DNA from: Planctomycetes bacterium RIFOXYC2_FULL_41_27
GTDB lineage: Bacteria; Planctomycetota; Brocadiia; Brocadiales; Brocadiaceae
Reading direction: 5' to 3'
Assembly (NCBI GenBank): GCA_001828645.1
Contig: MHZD01000236.1
Span: 1-7,990 of the forward strand
DNA: 7,990 nucleotides
Below, piece after piece: positions 1 through 6,424 of this stretch (its first letter is position 1; each line of letters opens with the position of its first letter). The translations under genes were made by a program, and so were the position numbers. A model generated the notes under the pieces. That model had not been told where the DNA came from, did not search any database, and saw nothing but the letters and a program-made list of their open reading frames with translations.

Positions 1-88
1 GAAAATAGTATTTTCACAGCTTGGAAATGATGCGGGGATTATAGGAGCAGCAGGATGTCTACTGAACGAATTAGAAATTTCTGTATAA
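1..88 (+). CDS. ROK-family sugar kinase (glucokinase-like), 3' end only
   Basis: This is the C-terminal tail of a gene that begins left of the window. The open frame starts at base 2 and ends at a TAA at 86-88, giving about 28 residues. It contains the string [14 protein letters not shown], which matches the conserved C-terminal LGxDAGxxGAA signature of ROK-family glucokinases and related sugar kinases or repressors. These enzymes phosphorylate a hexose with ATP in the cytosol. The catalytic and zinc-binding parts lie outside the window, so the substrate, and whether it is a kinase or a regulator, cannot be judged. Its last 34 bases overlap the start of lepA in another frame, which suggests co-transcription and possible translational coupling. 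The ROK call rests on one motif, but that motif is distinctive. Confidence 0.75.
   Translation, partial: KIVFSQLGNDAGIIGAAGCLLNELEISV
43..47 (+). promoter_or_regulatory. Shine-Dalgarno site for lepA
   Basis: AGGAG lies seven bases before the ATG at 55. It supports that start, which also gives the canonical LepA N-terminus. The site lies inside the coding tail of the upstream ROK gene. Confidence 0.7.
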
Positions 89-1851
89 TTGCACATATTG
101 ACCACGGGAAATCAACCCTGGCGGATCGTCTGCTGGAAAAGACAAATACGATTACGTCCAGAGAATTTCGTAACCAGATGCTCGATGATATGGATCTGGA
201 ACGTGAACGCGGAATTACCATCAAGGCCAGTGCGGTTGCATTAATACTCGAACGGGATGGCAAGAAATACATTCTTAACCTGATTGATACACCAGGACAT
301 GTAGACTTCAGCTATGAAGTATCCAGGAGTCTTGGCGCATGCGAAGGGGCGCTCTTGCTGGTGGATGCCTCCCAGGGCGTTGAGGCACAGACGGTCGCCA
401 ATGCCTTTCTTGCCATGGAGCATAATCTGGCAATTATCCCCGTTATCAGCAAGATAGACCTGCCGAACTCCCGTCCCGATGACGTGCTTAACGAAATGGA
501 AAAGACCTTAGGTATTGTTCCCGAAGAGGCATTAATGGTCAGCGCAAAGACAGGGAAAGGTATTGACGAAATCTTTGACGCCGTTATCAAACGCATCCCG
601 CCGCCGAAAGGTAATCAGAACGCACCATTACGGTCACTGATCTTTGATTCGGTTTATGATGAGTATCGCGGCGTTATCGTTTATCTGCGTATCTTTGACG
701 GGTCCGTTAAGGTGGGTGATGAGATATACATGATGAAGACAAACAGTTCCTTCAAAGTGGAAGAAGTAGGCGTCTTCAAACCCAAGATGGTAATAAAAGA
801 CCGCCTTTCCGCGGGAGAAGTAGGCTACTGCATCGCCAATATCAAATCCCTTCATGATGTCAAAGTGGGAGATACGGTTACTCATAACAGGGATAGGGCG
901 GCTGAGGCGCTGCCTGGTTATCGTCCACCCATGCCTATGGTTTACTGTGGAATTTACCCGACAAACAATTCCGACTTTCACCTGCTTCGTGAGGCGCTGG
1001 AACGACTGAGCCTGAACGATTCGTCCTTTACCTTTGAGCCGGAGACCTCACAGGCACTCGGGTTCGGGTTTCGGTGCGGATTCCTTGGTCTCTTGCATAT
1101 GGAGATCGTCCAGGAACGACTGGAACGCGAGAGCAACATCAACATTGTGCAGACCGCCCCCAACGTAACCTATGAGATAGTAAAAACGAATAAAGAGGTA
1201 ATCAAGGTCGATAACCCGGAAAAGGTGCCGCCGGTAAATGAAATCGAGGAATTTCGCGAACCGATGGTGCGTGCCAGCCTTATCCTGCCTACTGAGTACT
1301 TGGGAGCAATTATGCAGCTCGCCGAAGGACGGAGGGGAAGATACAAGAGTACTGAATATCTCAGTGAAAAGCGAGCGATCCTTATCTACGAACTGCCTCT
1401 GGCTGAGATTATCTTCGATTTCTTTGACAAGATGAAATCTGCTACGAGGGGTTATGGCACGCTGGACTATGATTTTATTGGATATGAGGCTTCAGACCTT
1501 GTAAAATTAGATATTCTTGTAGGAGGAAAGCGTGTAGACGCCCTTTCGACGATAGCTCACAGGAAAGATGCCGAAGTTAAGGGCAGGAAATTGGTGAAAA
1601 AGCTTAAGAACGAAATCTCACGACATCTGTTTGAGGTTATATTGCAAGCAGCAATAGGAAGCAGGATTATTGCAAGGGAATCGATCCGTCCAATTGCAAA
1701 AAATGTAACCGCCAAGTGTTATGGCGGCGATATTACCAGAAAACGAAAACTTTTGGAAAAACAGAAAGAAGGTAAAAAGAGGATGAAATCCATAGGAAAC
1801 GTGGAAATCCCGCAAAAGGCATTCTTGTCTGTGCTATCCGTCGATGAATGA
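55..1851 (+). CDS. lepA: Elongation factor 4 (LepA), ribosome-associated GTPase
   Basis: LepA/EF4 is a cytosolic translational GTPase that acts on the ribosome, with reported roles in back-translocation, stress recovery and initiation or subunit assembly. The protein has 598 residues, the usual length. The GTPase motifs are in order: P-loop AHIDHGKST at 13-21, switch I RGIT at 52-55, DTPGH at 78-82, the guanine-specificity motif at 132-135, and SAK at 163-165. EF-G-like domains follow, including [20 protein letters not shown] near residue 340. The LepA-specific C-terminal domain ends in [16 protein letters not shown], typical of the family. One oddity is that the G4 motif reads SKID where NKID is usual. 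The start at 55 has a good Shine-Dalgarno site. The stop overlaps the annotated ATG of the signal peptidase gene, as in the classic lepA-lepB operon. Confidence 0.97.
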   Translation: MSTERIRNFCIIAHIDHGKSTLADRLLEKTNTITSREFRNQMLDDMDLERERGITIKASAVALILERDGKKYILNLIDTPGHVDFSYEVSRSLGACEGALLLVDASQGVEAQTVANAFLAMEHNLAIIPVISKIDLPNSRPDDVLNEMEKTLGIVPEEALMVSAKTGKGIDEIFDAVIKRIPPPKGNQNAPLRSLIFDSVYDEYRGVIVYLRIFDGSVKVGDEIYMMKTNSSFKVEEVGVFKPKMVIKDRLSAGEVGYCIANIKSLHDVKVGDTVTHNRDRAAEALPGYRPPMPMVYCGIYPTNNSDFHLLREALERLSLNDSSFTFEPETSQALGFGFRCGFLGLLHMEIVQERLERESNINIVQTAPNVTYEIVKTNKEVIKVDNPEKVPPVNEIEEFREPMVRASLILPTEYLGAIMQLAEGRRGRYKSTEYLSEKRAILIYELPLAEIIFDFFDKMKSATRGYGTLDYDFIGYEASDLVKLDILVGGKRVDALSTIAHRKDAEVKGRKLVKKLKNEISRHLFEVILQAAIGSRIIARESIRPIAKNVTAKCYGGDITRKRKLLEKQKEGKKRMKSIGNVEIPQKAFLSVLSVDE

Positions 1852-3365
1852 GGTGCAGAGTGGCGGATATTAGAGAAAAACAACCGGCTCCCCAGTTGAA
1901 TAACACGACAAAAAAACACAAAAGCAAGTTACGCGAAAATATCGAATCGATAGCTTTCGCCATTGCAATAGCCTTTGCCATACGCTATTTCGTGGTGGAG
2001 GCATTTAAAATACCTACCGGCTCGATGGCACCAACCTTATTGGGTGAACATAAGGATGTGAAATGCCCAAATTGCGGCTGGTCCTACTATGCCGACCGTC
2101 AAAGTGAAAGTGCAACCTGCCCCAATTGCCAATTCGAAATGAACGCCTCTTTATATTGCAACAACTGCAATAACAGGATACGTTACAACTGGCCTGCATG
2201 GCTGTGGAGAAAAGGAACGTGTCCAAAGTGCCAAATCACAATCCCCTGGGTAGACCTGTCGAATCGGGTAATCCACGGCGGGAATAGGATATTGGTCAAC
2301 AAATTATGGTTTAAATTTAAAAACCCAAACCGATGGGATGTCACGGTGTTTGTCTATCCACTATATGATCTCAAATGCAAAAACTGTTCTACACAACTGC
2401 CTGATACTGAATGGCGCGACGGTTTACGCTGCCCACGGTGCGGCTCGACAAGATTTTCGAAGAAAAAGAAAAATTACATTAAACGGCTTATCGGTTTACC
2501 CGGAGAAAAGCTGCAGATCGTCAATGGTGATATTTATATCAACGATAAGATACAACGAAAACCCGACTCTGTGCAGGATACGCTGTGGTTGCCCGTCTAT
2601 AATAGCCATTACCCAATTAAGGAAGACACTGCCCCACTATGGGTAGCCGACAGCAATGCCTGGACGATTCACAAAGATTCACTTACCTTGAATAATACGT
2701 CACAGGACAGTTCTGATACGTCTTTGGTGACATTTGCGCGAAGAATTTCAGACCAGAACGGTTATAATAATAGGGCTGGCAGTGGCGAAATGGGAGATGT
2801 AAAAATCAGCTTTGACGTAACTCCATTAAAGGGTTCTCAAAGTCTGGAAGTCGTCCTGGAAAAGAACAATGATATATTTACTGCCGTTATTCCAACAAAC
2901 GATACAAACACAAAAAGTTATCTTAAGAAGGGTGAAAACGTTGTTATGGAAGAAGACATTCACATACAAACGGAACAAAAACACACCATAGCATTTTCAA
3001 ATGTGGATGGTATCTTATCACTTTCGATAGATAACAAAAAAATCTTTGTATTCGACAATGATGCCGGGAAGGTGACAGAAGTGCGTCCATTTGATACGAG
3101 CAGGATTTGTTTCGGTGGTACCCACGTAAATGCAACTTTTGAAAATATCGAAATATTCCACGATATCTATTATACCAATCTTTCCGCCGGTACATGGGGC
3201 ACAACCCAGCCAATACAATTAGGTGAGAAAGATTATTTCATGATGGGTGACAATAGCAGAAACAGCAATGACAGCCGCGTATGGAAATTCGTTCCGGAAA
3301 AAAACATCGTCGGCAAGGCATTTTTTGTATTCTGGCCGTTAAATAATATCAAGTTTATAAAGTAA
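1848..3365 (+). CDS. lepB: Signal peptidase I, enlarged planctomycete type with zinc ribbons and a beta-sandwich insert
   Basis: This S26-family membrane peptidase removes signal peptides from exported proteins, cutting on the outer face of the membrane. It has 505 residues, far above the usual 180-320. A Lys-rich N-terminus precedes one membrane segment at about 32-50. [10 protein letters not shown] at 56-65 holds nucleophile Ser59. [10 protein letters not shown] at 162-171 is box [13 protein letters not shown] at 209-220 holds the general base Lys212. [12 protein letters not shown] at 466-477 is box E. Three inserts separate these boxes: CxxC pairs at 73-76/91-94 and 104-107/125-128, a third pair at 177-180/195-198, and a beta-rich domain of about 315-440 ending [12 protein letters not shown]. 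All catalytic boxes are intact, so it should be active. The true start may be GTG at 1860, preceded by GAGG at 1850-1853, rather than ATG 1848, which has no clear ribosome site. Confidence 0.95.
   Translation: MRCRVADIREKQPAPQLNNTTKKHKSKLRENIESIAFAIAIAFAIRYFVVEAFKIPTGSMAPTLLGEHKDVKCPNCGWSYYADRQSESATCPNCQFEMNASLYCNNCNNRIRYNWPAWLWRKGTCPKCQITIPWVDLSNRVIHGGNRILVNKLWFKFKNPNRWDVTVFVYPLYDLKCKNCSTQLPDTEWRDGLRCPRCGSTRFSKKKKNYIKRLIGLPGEKLQIVNGDIYINDKIQRKPDSVQDTLWLPVYNSHYPIKEDTAPLWVADSNAWTIHKDSLTLNNTSQDSSDTSLVTFARRISDQNGYNNRAGSGEMGDVKISFDVTPLKGSQSLEVVLEKNNDIFTAVIPTNDTNTKSYLKKGENVVMEEDIHIQTEQKHTIAFSNVDGILSLSIDNKKIFVFDNDAGKVTEVRPFDTSRICFGGTHVNATFENIEIFHDIYYTNLSAGTWGTTQPIQLGEKDYFMMGDNSRNSNDSRVWKFVPEKNIVGKAFFVFWPLNNIKFIK
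1850..1853 (+). promoter_or_regulatory. Shine-Dalgarno-like GAGG favouring a GTG start for lepB
   Basis: GAGG ends six bases before the in-frame GTG at 1860, good spacing for a ribosome site. The ATG at 1848 would include these bases in its own coding sequence and has nothing similar upstream. Starting at 1860 removes only four residues and leaves the membrane segment and catalytic motifs unchanged. Confidence 0.45.
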
Positions 3366-3563
3366 TTAAAGTAAAGGGTACCGAAGCCCGTATCGTGAGG
3401 CGGTTGCGACAGTTAACGTTTCGTTAAGCGGAATTTGTTCACGTTGTAAACGGGACGCAAAGCGTCAAGGACTGTGTTCCCACGCAGAACGTGGGAACAA
3501 GACGGAATCTATATATTGTTCCAGTGAGAATTTCCCTAAAAAATGGATTTATGAATTAATACC
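3366..3563. other. Intergenic spacer between lepB and lptB
   Basis: This 198-base gap has no credible gene. It holds three small inverted repeats: TTAACG/CGTTAA at 3413-3427, GACGC/GCGTC at 3454-3466, and a much stronger palindrome at 3475-3499. No poly-T run follows any of them, so none is a convincing intrinsic terminator. A TATATT-like box lies near 3512-3517, but no matching -35 box is evident. There is no ribosome-binding site before the lptB ATG. Confidence 0.6.
3475..3499. repeat. REP-like palindrome (10-bp stem, 5-base loop)
   Basis: Left arm TGTTCCCACG at 3475-3484 and right arm CGTGGGAACA at 3490-3499 are perfectly complementary around the loop CAGAA. The GTTCCCACG...CGTGGGAAC core resembles a palindrome I recall as frequent and dispersed in intergenic regions of many bacterial genomes, of the kind mobilised by REP-associated tyrosine transposases (RAYTs). 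No transposase is present in the window. No T-run follows, so a repeat or an mRNA-stabilising hairpin fits better than a terminator. Confidence 0.6.
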
Positions 3564-4373
3564 ATGAATTTATTAAGAGCAGAAGGGTTAACAAAATCAT
3601 TCGGCAAACGCACCGTCGTGAAACAGGTCAGTTTTGAGGTCAATGACGGGGAGATCGTAGGATTACTTGGCCAAAATGGGGCAGGGAAAAGCACCTCCTT
3701 CAATATGATTATTGGCGCTATCAGGCCGGACAGCGGTCGGGTAATCTTCCAGAATGAAGACATTACCGACCTTCCCATCTATCTGCGGGCAAGGAAGGGG
3801 ATGGGGTACCTGTGCCAGGAACCTTCTGTCTTCCAGCGTCTGACAGTGGAAGAAAATATCCTCGCCATACTGGAGACATACCGATACAACTCCTACGATA
3901 AATACGAACGCCTGATTGAACTGCTTACCGAATTTAACTTAAAATCGCTGGCAAAAAATAAGGCATTCACCCTTTCGGGCGGAGAAAGAAGGCGGCTCGA
4001 AATCGCACGGGCGCTTGCCAGTTCACCCACCATGATACTCCTTGACGAACCGTTTACCGGAGTAGACCCTATTGCCGTCAGTGAGGTACAGGATATCATT
4101 TTAAAACTTAAAAACAAAGGAATCGGATTGCTCATTACCGACCACAATGTCCGTGAGTCTCTGAGTATAACAAATCGCTCGTATATAATAAACGAAGGCA
4201 CGGTCGTTGCCAGCGGCACCACTCAGGAAATCCTGAACAACCCCATTGCACGCCAGTCCTATTTAGGCGATAATTTCCCCACCAGTGAACATCGATTAAC
4301 AGACTTCGCTGCCCCTGGTAAAAAGTCACCAGATGCAGATCTAAGGCCAATTATTCGCAAAGACGTCAAGTGA
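3564..4373 (+). CDS. lptB: LPS export ABC transporter ATP-binding protein LptB
   Basis: LptB is the cytoplasmic ATPase of the LptB2FGC complex, which extracts lipopolysaccharide from the inner membrane and drives it across the LptA bridge. The protein has 269 residues against about 240 usually. Visible motifs are Walker A GQNGAGKST at 36-44, Q-loop Gln85 in YLCQEPSVFQRLTVEENIL, ABC signature LSGGERRR at 137-144, Walker B MILLDEP at 157-163, and switch His194 in LITDHNVRESL. The strings PSVFQRLTVEENI, GGERRRLEIARAL and EPFTGVDPIAV distinguish LptB from the related LivF/LivG ATPases. About 28 extra residues (242-269), charged and proline-containing, follow the normal end. No lptA, lptC or permease gene is adjacent. 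There is no Shine-Dalgarno site. The start is fixed by homology and by an in-frame TGA at 3552. The gene ends with tandem stops, TGA TAA. Confidence 0.93.
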   Translation: MNLLRAEGLTKSFGKRTVVKQVSFEVNDGEIVGLLGQNGAGKSTSFNMIIGAIRPDSGRVIFQNEDITDLPIYLRARKGMGYLCQEPSVFQRLTVEENILAILETYRYNSYDKYERLIELLTEFNLKSLAKNKAFTLSGGERRRLEIARALASSPTMILLDEPFTGVDPIAVSEVQDIILKLKNKGIGLLITDHNVRESLSITNRSYIINEGTVVASGTTQEILNNPIARQSYLGDNFPTSEHRLTDFAAPGKKSPDADLRPIIRKDVK

Positions 4374-5023
4374 TAAGATTGGATGAACCGTAGCGTACCC
4401 ACAAAACAAGGCAAAGATGAGTTAGTTTCGCTTAATCCAAACTTTATGGCTCGGTCTCCAGAGATTAGATGATATCTGAAATGTGGAAAATCTCCATGTC
4501 TGTCCTTGCGCCACACTTATTTCATCCACCCCCAGCGTCCAGTATTAAATGTGGGTAAAGACACGCTTTAGGAAAGGGGGATAGAGGGGGATTATGATCT
4601 AATTGATGGGCTTGTATTATGGGATAATAGTTTGTGAGTGTTTGATCTCTGCTGTTGTAAACTGTATAGCCTCATCCTCCAAACCGATGCCTTTCGCCTG
4701 CTGCAAGTCGTATTTACCCCTTCCCTGGCTAATTCCCCGTTTTCCCAATCAAGAAATTTAACTAATGTACTACGAATATGGAAATTTGAGAAGATATTGA
4801 AGGAGCGGATTTGGAAGTAATTTTTGCGAGTATTGTTAATCTTTTTGTATTAGTTTTGAATAAAATAAGTATTTTATTTAACTCACCCAATAAGTGATTA
4901 ACATTGCTTATCTATCCTGTTGAAAAATTAGCGCTTATCTGTGATCTTCTGTGTCTAACTGCATTTTTCGGTATGACTCTAAGATATGAGCTCTTGCACC
5001 AAGGCATAAGAGAAAGCAGGATA
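4374..5023. other. Long non-coding spacer after lptB
   Basis: These 650 bases hold no gene I can support. A G-rich stretch with two G5 runs lies at 4576-4590. An open frame of 43 codons on the minus strand (4748-4617, TTG start, TAA stop) has protein-like composition, including KYDLQQAKGIGLEDEAIQF, but no ATG, no ribosome site and no family I recognise. A plus-strand frame at 4638-4820 with a GTG start overlaps it and looks like chance. The stretch 4931-4960 has the low-complexity ATCTGTG/TCTGTGTC pattern common in spacers. No terminator for lptB or for the tRNA gene is evident. Confidence 0.5.
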
Positions 5024-5100
5024 TGGTGGGCGATACTGGACTCGAACCAGTGACCTCTTGCTTGTCGAGCAAGCGCTCTAGCCAGCTGAGCTAATCGCCC
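5024..5100 (-). tRNA. tRNA-Val (anticodon GAC), encoded CCA, unusual C33
   Basis: Read on the minus strand, the sequence folds as a full cloverleaf. The acceptor stem GGGCGAT/ATCGCCC is perfect (7 bp). The D-arm is GCTC/GAGC, the anticodon stem CTTGC/GCAAG, and the T-arm ACTGG/CCAGT with a TTCGAGT loop. Discriminator A and an encoded CCA lie at 5027 and 5024-5026. The seven-base anticodon loop is TCGACAA, so positions 34-36 are GAC (plus-strand 5064-5066), which reads valine GUC/GUU codons. Position 33, almost always U, is C here (5067). There is no long variable arm, which argues against reading CGA as a serine anticodon. The overall sequence resembles bacterial tRNA-Val(GAC). The gene stands alone, oriented against its neighbours. 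Confidence 0.88.
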
Positions 5101-5157
5101 TAAGGTATTACCCTGTAAAAACTTCCTTTTTTGTAAGTTTTCTAGAGGTGTTTGTGA

Positions 5158-5226
5158 GTTGCAAGTTGTATGTTGAAAGATTTAAGTTTACTAACAGCTT
5201 TCAACTTACAACTTAAATCTTTCAAC
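5158..5226. repeat. Inverted array of GTTGNAA-type heptamers forming alternative hairpins
   Basis: The left part reads in units of seven from 5158: GTTGCAA, GTTGTAT, GTTGAAA, GATTTAA. The right part, read on the minus strand from 5226, gives GTTGAAA, GATTTAA, GTTGTAA, GTTGAAA. Arms 5172-5188 and 5210-5226 are perfectly complementary over 17 bp. A second register pairs 5163-5179 with 5198-5214, matching 16 of 17. The two hairpins share bases and exclude each other. No T-run makes it a typical terminator. Confidence 0.8.
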
Positions 5227-5379
5227 TGCACCTTTTAGATTGTTTGCGGCTCCGCTGCGTTATGTATTTCGCCAATCAAAACACCAATAAATTTCTTCAG
5301 AAATCTTTGGGGATATCATACTTAGGATGATCTTTATTGTCAAGATTTTAAAAAAAGTATTTAAAAGTAATGTGTGCTT

Positions 5380-5388
5380 TGCTATGAT
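5380..5388 (+). promoter_or_regulatory. Probable extended -10 promoter for nadA
   Basis: TGC followed by TATGAT (5383-5388) matches an extended -10 element, TGnTATAAT. A start point near 5395 would give a leader of about 60 bases before nadA. The -35 position 17 bases upstream is only TTTAAA, as is tolerated with an extended -10. This is inferred from sequence alone. Confidence 0.4.
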
Positions 5389-5455
5389 TAAAAGCTAGTC
5401 AAGATTTTTACATTTTCTAGAATATCTACATTTAACGAACCGAGAATTCAACCAC

Positions 5456-6361
5456 GTGTCCACAATAATAGATAAAATAAAAGAATTAAAGACACAGAGA
5501 AACGCAATTATTCTTGCTCACAATTATCAAAGGGGAGAGATACAGGACATTGCAGACTTTGCAGGTGATTCCTTGGGACTTTCTCAGCAAGCGGCAAAGA
5601 CGAAAGCAGATGTAATTGTGTTCTGCGGAGTACATTTTATGGCAGAAACCGCTTCAATTCTCTGCCCGGACAAGCTGGTATTATTACCCGATGAACATGC
5701 AGGCTGTCCTATGGCAAATATGATAACGCTCAAAGAACTGAAAATAAAGAAAAAAGAACATCCTAACGCAAAAGTTGTTTGTTATGTAAACAGCACGGCA
5801 GATATAAAAGCGGAGAGCGATATATGTTGTACTTCTTCCAATGCAATGAAAATCGTTTCTTCAATTCCCAAAGAACATGAAATACTCTTTATCCCGGATA
5901 AAAGCCTAGGAGGCTATGTATCGTCCAAACTGAACAGACCCATGATACTCTGGGAGGGATACTGTCCTACCCATCATAGGATTCTGGCAGAACATATTAT
6001 CAAGATAAAGGCTGCACATCCTGAGGCCAGGATTGTTGTCCACCCGGAATGCACACCGGATGTGATTGCATTAGCAAATCATGTTGCCAGTACGACTGGT
6101 ATTGCCAAATATTGTAAGGAAACAGATGCAAGAGAATTTATTATCGGCACTGAGACTGGCATACTACATCGTTTAAGAAAAGAGAATCCACGAAAAGTTT
6201 TTTATGCGATCACACAACTTGCCGATTGCTCCAATATGAAACTCATTAGTTTAGAAAAGGTTTTGTGGTCTTTAGAAGACATGATTTACCAGGTTAAAGT
6301 ACCAGACGATATCGCGGCAAAGGCACGGGTAGCTATTCAAAAAATGCTCGATTTGTCGTAA
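5456..6361 (+). CDS. nadA: Quinolinate synthase NadA, [4Fe-4S] enzyme of NAD biosynthesis
   Basis: NadA condenses iminoaspartate with dihydroxyacetone phosphate to make quinolinate, the first pyridine ring compound of de novo NAD synthesis. The protein has 301 residues, the size of the compact NadA form. Features are AHNYQRGEIQDIADFAGDSL at 21-40, YVNSTADIKAESDICCTSSN at 110-129, and VVHPEC at 194-199. The three separated cysteines expected to bind the [4Fe-4S] cluster are Cys84 (AGCPMA), Cys170 (GYCPTHH) and Cys258 (ADCSNMK). The start is a GTG at 5456. It has no strong ribosome site but gives the usual N-terminus. A separate nadB or nadC is not in the window. larE follows after 63 bases with no terminator between, so the two may share a transcript. 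Confidence 0.96.
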   Translation: MSTIIDKIKELKTQRNAIILAHNYQRGEIQDIADFAGDSLGLSQQAAKTKADVIVFCGVHFMAETASILCPDKLVLLPDEHAGCPMANMITLKELKIKKKEHPNAKVVCYVNSTADIKAESDICCTSSNAMKIVSSIPKEHEILFIPDKSLGGYVSSKLNRPMILWEGYCPTHHRILAEHIIKIKAAHPEARIVVHPECTPDVIALANHVASTTGIAKYCKETDAREFIIGTETGILHRLRKENPRKVFYAITQLADCSNMKLISLEKVLWSLEDMIYQVKVPDDIAAKARVAIQKMLDLS

Positions 6362-6424
6362 TAATTCACCGCAAATGCCTGCCCTCATGGAAATGGGGGA
6401 CGCAAAGAGCGCAAAGAAAGACTC

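Larger units (their letters stand above)
5101..5455. other. Spacer between the tRNA gene and nadA (divergent upstream regions)
   Basis: This 355-base gap lies between the 5' ends of two divergent genes, so it should hold promoters for both. It contains a heptamer-built hairpin at 5158-5226, a small ATTTCT/AGAAAT inverted repeat at 5291-5304, a probable nadA promoter at 5380-5388 and an 11-base direct repeat around it. No clean -35/-10 pair for the tRNA is obvious on the minus strand. No coding frame is credible. Confidence 0.6.

Noticed and set aside
4379..4440. Imperfect inverted repeat TTGGAT/ATCCAA after lptB as a MITE or terminator
   Set aside because: Only six bases pair cleanly, with a loop of about 50 bases, no T-run and no target-site duplication.
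4571..4592. G-rich stretch as a G-quadruplex
   Set aside because: Only two G5 runs are close together; further GGG runs are too distant for a convincing four-tract motif. It looks like an ordinary purine-rich spacer repeat.
4638..4820. 60-codon plus-strand frame starting at GTG
   Set aside because: Cys- and Leu-rich translation with no recognisable family, no ribosome site, and overlap with an equally plausible minus frame. Length is within chance.
5024..5100. tRNA gene as an integration (att) site for a mobile element
   Set aside because: No integrase, no partial duplicate of the tRNA 3' end and no phage or plasmid genes are present in the window.
5158..5226. Heptamer hairpin as a CRISPR array
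   Set aside because: Units are seven bases without unique spacers, and no cas gene is present.
5337..5363. TTGTCA...TATTTA as the nadA promoter
   Set aside because: Spacing is only 15 bases and the -10 box is poor. The extended -10 at 5380-5388 is a better candidate.
3452..6407. Shared 11-mer GGGACGCAAAG before lptB (3452-3462) and before larE (6397-6407)
   Set aside because: Several 11-base matches are expected by chance in an 8-kb window, and the surrounding bases do not match further.
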